A DNA stretch of 64,000 bases from Streptomyces resistomycificus (GTDB lineage Bacteria > Actinomycetota > Actinomycetes > Streptomycetales > Streptomycetaceae). The notes beneath the pieces were generated by a model. The model had not been told where the DNA came from. It saw nothing but the letters and a program-made list of their open reading frames with translations, and searched no databases. Position numbers and translations under genes: made by a program. Below, in pieces: positions 32,752 to 42,354 of this stretch. The DNA lies in contig NZ_KQ948995.1 of assembly GCF_001514265.1 (NCBI RefSeq), positions 248,001-312,000 on the forward strand. The letters run 5' to 3'. Each line of letters begins with the position of its first letter. The first letter of the stretch is position 1.

Positions 32752-34122
32752 TCACATGCGTTCGAAGGAGCGGCGCAGCTCCCAGTCGGTCACCGCGGCG
32801 TCGAAGGCGTCCAGTTCGACGCGGGCCATGTTGCGGTAGTGCGCGACGACCTCGTCGCCGAAGGCGGCCTTGGCGATCGGACTGTTCTCCCACAGCTCGG
32901 CGGCCTCGCGGAGCGTGGTGGGCACGTGCGCGTACTCGGCGGTGTACGCGTTGCCCGTGCAGACCTCCGGCAGCTCAAGCTTCTGCTCGATGCCGTACAG
33001 ACCCGCCGCCACCAGCCCGGCCACGGCGAGGTGCGGGTTCACGTCTCCGCCGGGCAGCCGGTTCTCGAAGCGCAGGGAGCGGCCGTGGCCGACCACCCGC
33101 AGCGCGCAGGTGCGGTTGTCGACGCCCCAGGCGACGGCGGTCGGGGCGAAGGAGCCCGGCTGGAACCGCTTGTATGAGTTGATGTTGGGGGCGTAGAGCA
33201 GGGAGAAGTCGCGCAGCGCGGCGAGCTGTCCGGCGAGGAAGTGGCGCATCACCTCGGACATGCCGCCCGGCTCCTGCGCCGAGCCCGCCATGGCGTTGTT
33301 GCCGTCCGCGTCCGCGAGCGAGAGGTGGATGTGGCAGGAGTTGCCCTCGCGCTCGTTGTACTTGGCCATGAAGGTGATCGACACGCCTTCCTGGGCGGCG
33401 ATCTCCTTGGCGCCGGTCTTGTAGAGGGCGTGCTGGTCGCAGGTGACCAGGGCCTCGTCGTAGCGGAACACGATCTCGTGCTGGCCGGGGTTGCACTCGC
33501 CCTTGGCGGACTCGACGGTGAGGCCGGCGGCGGCCATCTCGTTGCGGATGCGGCGCAGCAGGGGCTCGATACGGCCGGTGCCGAGCACCGAGTAGTCGAT
33601 GTTGTACTGGTTGGCCGGGGTGAGCCCGCGGTAGTTCGCGTCCCACGCCTGCTCGTAGGTGTCCTTGAAGACGATGAACTCCAGCTCGGTGCCGACCTGG
33701 GCGGTGAAGCCGTGTTCGGCGAGACGTTCCAGCTGGCGGCGCAGGATCTGGCGGGGGGCGGCCACCACGGGGGAGCCGTCGTTCCAGGCGAGGTCGGCCA
33801 CCAGCATCGCCGTGCCGGCGTTCCAGGGGACGCGGCGGAGCGTGGACAGGTCGGGGTGCATGGCGAAGTCGCCGTAGCCGCGGTCCCAGGAGGACATCGC
33901 GTAGCCGTCGACGGTGTTCATGTCGGTGTCGACGGCGAGGAGGTAGTTGCAGCCCTCGGTGCCGTGGTGGAGGACCTCGTCGAGGAAGAAGCGGGCGGCG
34001 AACCGCTTGCCCTGGAGCCGCCCCTGCATGTCGGGGAAGGCCAGGACGACGGTGTCGATCTCACCGCTCGCCACGAGGGCGTGCAGCTCCTCGATGCCGA
34101 GCGGGGGTGTGCGGTCTGCCAC
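32752..34122 (-). CDS. glnA4: Gamma-glutamylethanolamide synthetase (glutamine synthetase-like)
   Basis: 456 residues of the GlnA fold: beta-grasp (about 15-105, VVLAFPDMQGRLQGKRFAARFF), catalytic FTAQVGTELEFIVF, NPGQHEIVFRY, GNSCHIHLSL, the ATP loop INSYKRFQPGSFAPTAVAWG and RFENRLPGGDVNPHLAVAG. The S. coelicolor protein at this locus (GlnA4) ligates glutamate to ethanolamine. GTG 34122 has AAGGAG nine bases upstream. Divergent from its regulator; a 22-bp motif shared with the hydrolase promoter sits 50 bp upstream. Confidence 0.9.
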   Translation of the reverse strand: MADRTPPLGIEELHALVASGEIDTVVLAFPDMQGRLQGKRFAARFFLDEVLHHGTEGCNYLLAVDTDMNTVDGYAMSSWDRGYGDFAMHPDLSTLRRVPWNAGTAMLVADLAWNDGSPVVAAPRQILRRQLERLAEHGFTAQVGTELEFIVFKDTYEQAWDANYRGLTPANQYNIDYSVLGTGRIEPLLRRIRNEMAAAGLTVESAKGECNPGQHEIVFRYDEALVTCDQHALYKTGAKEIAAQEGVSITFMAKYNEREGNSCHIHLSLADADGNNAMAGSAQEPGGMSEVMRHFLAGQLAALRDFSLLYAPNINSYKRFQPGSFAPTAVAWGVDNRTCALRVVGHGRSLRFENRLPGGDVNPHLAVAGLVAAGLYGIEQKLELPEVCTGNAYTAEYAHVPTTLREAAELWENSPIAKAAFGDEVVAHYRNMARVELDAFDAAVTDWELRRSFERM

Positions 34123-34171
34123 GGGAGAGCTCCTTCGGCTTCTTCGCTTTTTCGGCCGGGCCGGAAGCCAT

Positions 34172-34195
34172 AAGGTATTGCGGAGAACCATTGCT
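34172..34195. promoter_or_regulatory. Putative EpuRI operator 1 (glnA4/epuRI intergenic)
   Basis: AAGGTATTGCGGAGAACCATTG matches the second site at 34955-34976 in 18 of 22 positions and contains a GGT-N10-ACC dyad. It lies 50 bp before glnA4 and 21 bp before the regulator gene. Confidence 0.6.
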
Positions 34196-34215
34196 TGGGA
34201 AGGGGGCACCGCTTC

Positions 34216-34950
34216 ATGTCGCTCGATGCGGACGGCGGCGGCGAGGACCGGTTGACCCCGGTGCTGCGGCCGGTGCGGGCGGGCAACGGCTTCGAGGAGG
34301 CACTGGAACAGATCCTTCAGGTCGTGCGGCTCGGTCTGGTGCCGGGCGGGGAGCGGCTGCCGGCCGAACGGGAGCTCGCGGAGCGGCTCGGGATCAGCCG
34401 GGTGACCTTGCGCGAGGCGCTGAAGGTGCTCCAGGACCAGGGGCTGGTGGAGTCGCGGCGCGGGCGGTACGGCGGCACGTTCGTGCTGCCGCGCGCGGAC
34501 GCCGGCGGCGAGGACGAGCTGCGGCGGCGGATCACCGAGGTCGACATCGAGGACGTCCTGCGTTTCCGGGAGGTGCTGGAGGTGGGCGCGGCCGGGCTGT
34601 GCGCGACGCACGGGCTGTCGGCGGAGCAGGAGGGCCGGCTGCGGGAGGCACTGGTGGCCACGCAGGACGCCCCGCTGTCGGAGTACCGTCGACTGGACAC
34701 GCTGCTCCACCTCACGCTCGCCGAGCTGTGCGGATCGCCGACGCTGACCGCGCAGTACGCGGCCGTACGGGCCTCGGTCAACGACCTGCTCGACTGCATC
34801 CCGCTGCTGGTACGCAACCTGGAGCACTCGCAGCGCCAGCACTCCGCACTGGTGGAGGCGGTCCTCGACGGGGACGCGGACGGCGCGCGGGAGATGATGC
34901 GGGAACACTGCGCGGGAACGGGGGCGCTCCTCAGGGGGTTCCTGGCGTGA
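34216..34950 (+). CDS. epuRI: FadR-type GntR regulator of the ethanolamine cluster
   Basis: 244 residues. Winged helix at about 20-90 (LPAERELAERLGISRVTLREALKVLQDQGLV) and an all-helical FCD ligand domain (about 105-240, ITEVDIEDVLRFREVLEVGAAGLC) with metal-ligand histidines. The S. coelicolor gene here is EpuRI, regulator of glnA4. ATG 34216 has GGAAGGGGG upstream; an earlier GTG at 34195 has none. It sits between the two copies of its likely operator. Confidence 0.88.
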   Translation: MSLDADGGGEDRLTPVLRPVRAGNGFEEALEQILQVVRLGLVPGGERLPAERELAERLGISRVTLREALKVLQDQGLVESRRGRYGGTFVLPRADAGGEDELRRRITEVDIEDVLRFREVLEVGAAGLCATHGLSAEQEGRLREALVATQDAPLSEYRRLDTLLHLTLAELCGSPTLTAQYAAVRASVNDLLDCIPLLVRNLEHSQRQHSALVEAVLDGDADGAREMMREHCAGTGALLRGFLA

Positions 34951-34954
34951 CGAA

Positions 34955-34976
34955 AAGGTATGGCGGCAATCCATTG
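34955..34976. promoter_or_regulatory. Putative EpuRI operator 2 (before the gamma-glutamyl hydrolase)
   Basis: AAGGTATGGCGGCAATCCATTG, the same motif as at 34172-34195, ends 17 bp before the next start codon and begins four bases past the regulator stop. Confidence 0.6.
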
Positions 34977-34993
34977 AAGGACCGGAGGGACAC

Positions 34994-35689
34994 ATGGCGG
35001 TCAGGCCGCTGATCGGGGTCAGTACGTATCTGGAGGCGGAGGTGCGCTGGCGCGTCTGGGAGCTGGAGGCCGCGCTGCTGCCCGCCGGGTACCACCGGCT
35101 CGTCCAGCGTGCGGGCGGGTTGGCCGCGATGCTCCCGCCGGACGCCCCGGAACACGCCGCCGCGACCGTCGCCCGCCTCGACGGCCTGGTGATCGCCGGC
35201 GGCCCGGACGTCGAGCCGGTCCGCTACGGCGCCGAGACCGACCCCCGCACCGGGCCGCCCGCGCGTGCCCGGGACGCCTGGGAACTCGCCCTGATCGACG
35301 CGGCGCTCTCGTCGGGGGTGCCCCTGCTGGGCATCTGCCGGGGCATGCAGCTGCTGAACGTCGCCCTGGGCGGCACGCTCGTCCAGCACCTCGACGGCCA
35401 CGCGCAAACGCCCGGCGTCTTCGGCCACCATCCCGTGAAGCCCGTGCCGGGCACGTCGTACGCCGACGTCGTCCCCGAGGAGACGTCCGTCCCCACCTAC
35501 CACCACCAGGCCGTGGACCGGCTGGGCACGGACCTGGTCCCGTCGGCCCACGCGGCGGACGGCACGGTGGAGGCCGTCGAACTCCCCGGCTCTCATTGGG
35601 TGATGGGCGTGCAGTGGCATCCGGAGATGGGCGAGGACCTGCGCGTGATGCGGGCACTGGTGGAGGCGGCGCATCGCCGGGCTGCCTGA
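34994..35689 (+). CDS. Class I glutamine amidotransferase-like gamma-glutamyl hydrolase (peptidase C26)
   Basis: 231 residues. Nucleophile Cys115 in LLGICRGMQLLN, with His209 and Glu211 in GVQWHPE completing the triad; YHHQAVDRL is typical of PuuD-like enzymes that release glutamate from gamma-glutamyl amides. In this cluster it would act last, freeing the product of the gamma-glutamylethanolamide route. ATG 34994 with GGACCGGAGGGAC ahead; probably controlled through operator 2. Confidence 0.9.
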   Translation: MAVRPLIGVSTYLEAEVRWRVWELEAALLPAGYHRLVQRAGGLAAMLPPDAPEHAAATVARLDGLVIAGGPDVEPVRYGAETDPRTGPPARARDAWELALIDAALSSGVPLLGICRGMQLLNVALGGTLVQHLDGHAQTPGVFGHHPVKPVPGTSYADVVPEETSVPTYHHQAVDRLGTDLVPSAHAADGTVEAVELPGSHWVMGVQWHPEMGEDLRVMRALVEAAHRRAA

Positions 35690-35779
35690 GCCGGCCAGGC
35701 CCGCGGCGGTTACCTGACCGGAGCGTCACCGGCCTCCCGCCGGAACCCACACCGGCCTCCCACCCAAGCCCCACCGCCA

Positions 35780-35981
35780 CCCGCCCGAGTCACCGCCGCC
35801 CGTCTCCCCGACCCAACCTTGCCCGTCTACCCCCGGGTCACCACCGCCCGGCTACCCCCCGGCCCAGCCTTCCCCGTCTACCGCCAGGTCACCGTCGCCC
35901 GCCCACCCCGGGTCACCGTCGCCCGCCCACCCCGGGTCTCCGCCGCCCGCCCACCCCGGGTCACCGCCGCCCGTCTACCCC
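35780..35981. repeat. Tandem minisatellite (about 24-bp units) in the convergent intergenic region
   Basis: Three nearly identical 24-bp units from 35886 (units at 35886, 35910, 35934), with a further longer unit from 35958 and degraded copies upstream from about 35780. The consensus is GGGTCACCGYCGCCCGCCCACCCC. It fills the 285-bp gap between the stops of the hydrolase (35689) and LysR (35975) genes. No protein is supported there. Confidence 0.85.
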
Positions 35982-36910
35982 CGGGTCAGCGACAGCAGGT
36001 CCCGCGCCGGTCCCACCGGGCGGTGCCCCGTCGGCCATACGGCCCGCAGGTCGCGGGCCAGGGAGATTCCCTCCACCGGCACGCTCACCAGCCTCCGCAT
36101 CGCCAGCTCCTCCCCCACGGCCAGTTCGCTGAGCACGGCCGGCCCCGCCCCGCTCACCGCCGCCGCCTTCACCGCCGTGGTGGACGACAGCTCGATCAGC
36201 GGGCGGGCCAGACCCCCCAGCGCGGCATCCAGGACCTGCCGGGTCCCGGAGCCCTCCTCCCGCAGGATCAACGGCGTCGTCGCCAGCTCCGACGCCTCCA
36301 GCGCCCGGCGCCGCCGCGCCCAGGGATGTCCGGGGGCCGTCACCACTATCAGGTGGTCGTGGGCGATGACCACGGAGTCCAGACCCGTCGGAACGTTGAG
36401 TCCCTCCACGAACCCCAGGTCCGCCTCGTCGGCCAGCAACCGCTCCGCGACCGCCGCCGAGTTGCCCGCGAGCAGCGACACCGCGGTGTCCGGCCGTCCG
36501 GCGCGCAGTGCGAGCAGCCAGCCCGGCAGCAGGTACTCGGCGATCGTCATGCTCGCCGCCACCCGCAGCCGGGAGTCCCGCCGGTCCCGCAGCGCCTGCG
36601 CCCCGGCGTCGAAGGCGGCCGCCGCCTCCACGATGCGCCGCGCCCAGTCGGTGACCAGTGCCCCGGCGTCGGTGAGCCGGGAGCCGCGCGGCGAACGGTC
36701 CACCAGCGCCACCCCCAGCTGGCGTTCCATCGAGCGGACCCGGCTGCTGGCCGCCGGCTGGGTGATGCCCAGCTCACGCGCCGCCCCGCCCAGGCTCCCG
36801 AGCCGGGCCACCGCCAGCAGCAGCTCCAGCGCCCCGAGATCCGGCACCCGGTGGGACAGCGAGCCGCCCACCTCGAACCGGGAGTTCTCCTGTTCCCCAT
36901 CGCCGCTCAT
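35975..36910 (-). CDS. LysR-family regulator
   Basis: 311 residues. HTH at about 25-85 (LGALELLLAVARLGSLGGAARELGITQPAASSRVRSMERQLGV) and an effector domain of the type I/II periplasmic-binding fold (RLRVAASMTIAEYLLPGWL). ATG 36910; divergent from the TDT transporter gene with a T-N11-A box between, so that transporter is the likely target. The final codons lie next to the minisatellite. Confidence 0.9.
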   Translation of the reverse strand: MSGDGEQENSRFEVGGSLSHRVPDLGALELLLAVARLGSLGGAARELGITQPAASSRVRSMERQLGVALVDRSPRGSRLTDAGALVTDWARRIVEAAAAFDAGAQALRDRRDSRLRVAASMTIAEYLLPGWLLALRAGRPDTAVSLLAGNSAAVAERLLADEADLGFVEGLNVPTGLDSVVIAHDHLIVVTAPGHPWARRRRALEASELATTPLILREEGSGTRQVLDAALGGLARPLIELSSTTAVKAAAVSGAGPAVLSELAVGEELAMRRLVSVPVEGISLARDLRAVWPTGHRPVGPARDLLSLTRG

Positions 36911-36918
36911 AAAGGCAG

Positions 36919-36934
36919 CTTATGCCCTCATAGA
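36919..36934. promoter_or_regulatory. LysR-type box between LysR and TDT genes
   Basis: TATG-CCCT-CATA (36921-36932) within CTTATGCCCTCATAG satisfies T-N11-A with dyad symmetry. Confidence 0.45.
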
Positions 36935-36980
36935 GACATACTCCCTGGTAGCAGCGCTCCCGCGGCGAGACGGTGGACAC

Positions 36981-38153
<1,173 letters not shown>

Positions 38154-38774
38154 CCAGAGCGCAGGGCAGGCCCGGGAATGCCTCCGGGCCGTCGTTGGCC
38201 GTGAAGCGGTAGGGCTCGTCGGGGAGCACGACGACGTCCGGGGCGGCGGCCCGCAGTTCCTCCACCGGGATCGTCGGGTAGCGCTCGGCGTGGCCCGCGT
38301 AGAGGTGGTCGACGCCGAGACGGCTCAGCACGTCACCGGCGAAGGTGTCGCGGCCCAGCACCATCCACGGGCGCCGCCAGACCGGTACGGCCGCTGTCGT
38401 CCGGCGTTCGGGCGGCCGTAGCACCGTCCAGGCCTGCTCGGCCTCGTCCAGCCAGCGGGGTCGGGTGGGCTCCCCACACGCGTCCAGCACCCTCGCCAGC
38501 TCCCGGAAGGCCTGCGGCACGTCCCGCACCTCGGTCACCAGCACCTCGAGGCCCGCCTCGCGCAGAGCGGCCAGGTCGGGGGCGCGGTTCTCCTCCTCGT
38601 TGGCGATGACCAGGTCGGGGGCGAGGGCGGCGATCCGGTCGGTCTTCGGGTTCTTGGTGCCGCCGACGCGGGCGACGTCGAGGCCGGCCGGGTGCGTGCA
38701 CCAGTCGGTGGCGCCGACCAGGGTGCCGGTCGCGGCCACGGCCTCCGTCAAGGACGGGACGAGCGAGACGACCC

Positions 38775-39347
38775 TCACCGGCGCGGCCGGTCCCGGACCG
38801 CCTCGATGTGCTCGGCCACGGCGACGACGACCACGCGGGTGTCGGCCACCGTGGCCCGCCAGCGGTGGCGTACGCCGCCGGTGAGGTAGAGCGTGTCGCC
38901 GCGGCCCAGCCGGTAGGCGCGGCCCTCCGCCTCGATCTCCACCGCGCCGTCCGCGACGTACATCAACTGGTCGTTGCGGTGCTGGAACTCACGGCCCGCG
39001 TCATGGTCGCCGACGAACTCCGAGGCATGCATCTGATGATGCCCGCGCACCAGGGAACGCGTCCGCGGTACGAGCGGCGGATCCTCGGTCTCCTCGGCGC
39101 GGACCACGTCGACACTGCACGCCGGGTCGGCGGCGGCGAGGAGTTCGACGGCGGTGGTGCGCAGCGCGTCGGCGACCTTCTCCAGGGAGCTTCGGCTGGG
39201 CCGCGCACGTTCGTTCTCGATCTGGCTCAGGAAGGGCACCGACAGGCCGCTGCGCTCGGCCACGGCGGCGAGCGTGAGATCGAGGGCCCGGCGCCGGCGC
39301 CGCACGGCGGCGCCCACCCGAAGGGGCTGTTCTTTGTGGTCGCCCAT
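38775..39347 (-). CDS. XRE-family regulator with cupin sensor domain
   Basis: 190 residues. HTH_3 at about 10-65 (GAAVRRRRRALDLTLAAVAERSGLSVPFLSQIENERARPS) and a cupin domain at about 105-185 (FQHRNDQLMYVADGAVEIEAEGRAYRLGRGDTLYLTGGVRHRWRAT). The usual cupin metal ligands are partly missing. ATG 39347 with AAGGAGGG upstream; translationally coupled to the BtuF-like gene. Confidence 0.88.
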   Translation of the reverse strand: MGDHKEQPLRVGAAVRRRRRALDLTLAAVAERSGLSVPFLSQIENERARPSRSSLEKVADALRTTAVELLAAADPACSVDVVRAEETEDPPLVPRTRSLVRGHHQMHASEFVGDHDAGREFQHRNDQLMYVADGAVEIEAEGRAYRLGRGDTLYLTGGVRHRWRATVADTRVVVVAVAEHIEAVRDRPRR

Positions 39348-39738
39348 CGCTCCGGCTCCCTCCTTCGCTCGTGGGTGCGCCTCCCGTGCGCGACGCGTTC
39401 CGCACACTTCCCATGATGGGTCTCTGCACCCTACGCATGTTCGGCAAACCGTTTCATGCGCCTGTCACATCCACGTCACACCGGGTCTCGACGGACCTCA
39501 CGGATCGCGCCAGTGGATCGGCCTCCCGGGACCCGGAGGGCAGACGTGTGCCGTGCGTGCCCCGGGACCGACCAGCAGGCCGGGCCGCGGTCGAGGCCAG
39601 AGCAGCGTAGCGCTGTGTGATTGGCCGGATCCATCCCGTGGACGAAAGGGGCCCGGACATGCCCGAGGGGCGGGCCCCGCCACGCGCTGTCAGGTCGCGT
39701 GGGAAGGCCCACCCCTCAGGCGGCTTTCGGTGCGGCGG
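39348..39738. other. Intergenic region between the betaine transporter and the XRE-cupin gene
   Basis: 391 bp with no supportable gene. It carries the transporter terminator at 39680-39702 and presumably the XRE promoter near 39410-39460, which is less GC-rich. Nothing else is recognisable. Confidence 0.6.
39680..39702 (-). terminator. Hairpin after the betaine transporter operon
   Basis: 7-bp perfect stem CCACGCG/CGCGTGG (39680-39686 with 39696-39702), 36-59 bp beyond the stop; GTGGG/CCCAC (39699-39712) can pair instead. Confidence 0.45.
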
Positions 39739-42354
39739 CTACCGCGGTGTCATCCGGTCGACCATGTCCGGGTGCTCCTTCAGCCACGCGGCGACCGCCG
39801 CCTCCTCGTGGCCGTGGCCCCGCTTGTTGATCTCGGCCTCCAGGCTGCCGAGCTCGTCCTCGCTCATCCTGAAGTTCTTGATCCACTTCGTCAGTCGCGG
39901 GTACTGCTCGGGGAACTTCTCGTTGGAGATCGTCCGGATCGTGTTGCCCTCGCCGAAGAGCTTCTTGTCGTCCTTCAGCTTGGTGAGGTCGTACTGGCTG
40001 TACGCCCAGTGCGGCGACCACAGGACGACCGCGACGGGCTCCTTCTTGGCGTAGGCCCGCTTGAGCTCGGCCAGCATCGCCGGGGTGGAGCCGTCGACGA
40101 CCTCGTACTCGTCGTCCAGCCCGTAGCCGGGCAGCACCTTCGTCTTGAGCAGGTTCATCTCGCCGGTGCCCGGCTCGATGCCGATGATCCTCCCGTCGAA
40201 GAGGTCGGCCTTGCCCTTGAGGTCCTCGTAGGACTTGACGTTCTTGACGTAGGACGGCACGGCGATCTCCAGCGAGGTCGGCTCGTACCAGGTGCCCAGG
40301 TCCGCGAGTCTGTCCTTGCTCCGGTCCCAGTAGTTCTTCTGCGCGTACGGCAGCCACGCGTCGAAGTTGAGATCGAGGTCTCCGGAGGCGAGTCCGGTGT
40401 AGACCGGGCCGACGTCCATCTGCTTGAGGTTCAGCTTGTAGCCGCGCCGCTCGAGGACGTTCTTCCAGAGGTAGGTGACCGCGATGTCCTCGTCCCAGGG
40501 GAACCAGGCCACGTCGATGGGCCGCTCGGCCTCCGCGGCGGTGGCGCCCGAGCCGCCGGGGACCGGGGCCAGCTTGTCGACGACGCCGGGGTTCTTCTTC
40601 AGCCAGGCGCGCACGGCGTCCTGCTGCTCACCCTTGCCCGCCTTGTTGATCTCGGCTTCCAGGCCGGTGAGCTGCTGCTCGCTCATCCGGAACCTCTTCA
40701 GCCACTCGCCGACCACCGGGTTCTCGTCGGCGAAACCCTTGCGGGCGATGGTGTGCACTCCGTCGCCCTTGCCCCAGGCACCCTTGGGGTCCTTCAGCTT
40801 CTTCAGGTCGTAGTCGCTGTACGCCCAGTGCGGCGACCAGAGCGTGACGACGATCGGTTCCTTCTTGCTGTAGGCGCGCTTGAGCTCGGCCAGCATGGCC
40901 TGCGTGGAGCTGTCGACGACCTTGTACTCCTTGTCGAGGCCGTACTCGCCGAGGACCTTGCTCTTCAGCAGGGACATCATTCCGGCGCTGGACTCGATGC
41001 CGGTGATCTTCCCGCCGAAGGTGGCGGCCTTGCCCTTGAGGTCCTCCAGGGAGTCGACGCCCTTCATGTACGAGGGGACGCTCAGCTCCAGCGAGGTCTG
41101 GCCGTACCAGGCGCCGAGGTCGTCGAGCTTGCCGCCGTACTTCTTCCAGTACTGCTCGTGTGTGGTGGGCAGCCACGCGTCGGTCTGGAAGTCGACGGTG
41201 CCCTGCGCGAGGGAGGTGTAGAGCGGGCCGGCGTCGAACTGCTTGGCGTCCACCTGGAACCCACGCTCCTCCAGGATCTCCTTCCACAGGTAGGTGGAGG
41301 CCACGCCCTCGTCCCAGGGGATGTAGCCGATGCTGACCTTCTTGCCCTGGCCCACGTCGTTGCCGTCGGCGACGGCGGCGGGGGCGCCGGTCCCGCCGAA
41401 GACGTTCATGCCGCCCGCCACCAGGGCGAGGGCGACGACGCCGACCACGGCGATCTGCGGGCGGGGCCGGTACGACCAGAGCTTCACGCCCTGTGCGGCA
41501 CGCGCACGGGCGGCGGCCCGGCGGCCCAGCGGGGAGACCTGCGTGCCCAGGGCGCCGGTCATACGGTCGAGGTAGATCGCGAGGATCACGATGGCGACGC
41601 CCGCCTCGGAGCCGAGGCCGACGTCGAGCTGGCCGATGGCCTCGTTGACGCGGCCGCCGAGACCTCCGGTGCCGACCATGCCGGCGATCGCGGCCATGGA
41701 AAGGCCGAGCATGATGACCTGGTTGACGCCGGCCATCACGGTGGGCAGGGCGAGCGGCAGCTGGACGCGCAGCAGGGTGTCGCGGGGTGAGGTGCCGAAC
41801 GCCTCGGCTGCCTCGACCAGTTCCCTGTCGACCTGCCGGATGCCCAGCTCGGTCATGCGCACACCGGGGGCGAGCGCGAAGATCAGGGTGGCGACGATGC
41901 CCGCGGAGGCGCCGCTGCCGAAGAACAGGATCGCCGGGATGAGGTAGACCATCGCGGGCAGTGTCTGCATGAAGTCCAGGACCGGCCGCACCAGGCCGCT
42001 GACCCGGTTCGAGCGGGCGGCCCAGATGCCGACGGGCACCGATATGAGCAGGGCGATGATCGTGGCGACGAGGACGAGCGACAGGGTCACCATCGCGTCC
42101 TCCCACAGTTCGAGGGAGTCGACGAAGGCGAATCCCACGAAGGTGAGCAGACCGGCGAGCGTGCCGCGCAGCCAGAAGGCGAGCACGGCGAAGATGCCCG
42201 CGAGGATCAGCGGTTCGGGCGCCTGCAGGACGGCGTTGATGCCGTCGTAGGTGCCGGTGAAGACGGCCTTGAGGAAGTCGAAGAGCCAGGCCATGTGGCC
42301 GAGCAGCCAGTCGACGGCGCTGTTGACCCAGTCGCCGAGCGGAATCCTAGGCAC
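39739..42354 (-). CDS. Glycine betaine transporter: permease fused to two tandem OpuAC-type binding domains
   Basis: 871 residues. Residues 1-300 are an OpuAB-type permease (six or more helices, EAA-like loop EAAEAFGTSPRDTLLRVQLPLALP). After a further helix (about 306-325) come two homologous binding domains, about 340-600 and 608-868. Each has the trapping signature (IGYIPWDEGVASTYLWK and VAWFPWDEDIAVTYLWK), then DAWLPTTHEQYW/DAWLPYAQKNYW and TLWSPHWAYSDYDL/VLWSPHWAYSQYDL. The duplicated domain is intact in both copies with similar aromatic cage residues. GTG 42354 overlaps the OpuAA stop by eight bases. Osmoprotectant uptake is the family role. Confidence 0.93.
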   Translation of the reverse strand: MPRIPLGDWVNSAVDWLLGHMAWLFDFLKAVFTGTYDGINAVLQAPEPLILAGIFAVLAFWLRGTLAGLLTFVGFAFVDSLELWEDAMVTLSLVLVATIIALLISVPVGIWAARSNRVSGLVRPVLDFMQTLPAMVYLIPAILFFGSGASAGIVATLIFALAPGVRMTELGIRQVDRELVEAAEAFGTSPRDTLLRVQLPLALPTVMAGVNQVIMLGLSMAAIAGMVGTGGLGGRVNEAIGQLDVGLGSEAGVAIVILAIYLDRMTGALGTQVSPLGRRAAARARAAQGVKLWSYRPRPQIAVVGVVALALVAGGMNVFGGTGAPAAVADGNDVGQGKKVSIGYIPWDEGVASTYLWKEILEERGFQVDAKQFDAGPLYTSLAQGTVDFQTDAWLPTTHEQYWKKYGGKLDDLGAWYGQTSLELSVPSYMKGVDSLEDLKGKAATFGGKITGIESSAGMMSLLKSKVLGEYGLDKEYKVVDSSTQAMLAELKRAYSKKEPIVVTLWSPHWAYSDYDLKKLKDPKGAWGKGDGVHTIARKGFADENPVVGEWLKRFRMSEQQLTGLEAEINKAGKGEQQDAVRAWLKKNPGVVDKLAPVPGGSGATAAEAERPIDVAWFPWDEDIAVTYLWKNVLERRGYKLNLKQMDVGPVYTGLASGDLDLNFDAWLPYAQKNYWDRSKDRLADLGTWYEPTSLEIAVPSYVKNVKSYEDLKGKADLFDGRIIGIEPGTGEMNLLKTKVLPGYGLDDEYEVVDGSTPAMLAELKRAYAKKEPVAVVLWSPHWAYSQYDLTKLKDDKKLFGEGNTIRTISNEKFPEQYPRLTKWIKNFRMSEDELGSLEAEINKRGHGHEEAAVAAWLKEHPDMVDRMTPR

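Noticed and set aside
35780..35981. Minisatellite as a CRISPR array
   Set aside because: Units abut without unique spacers and no cas genes are present.
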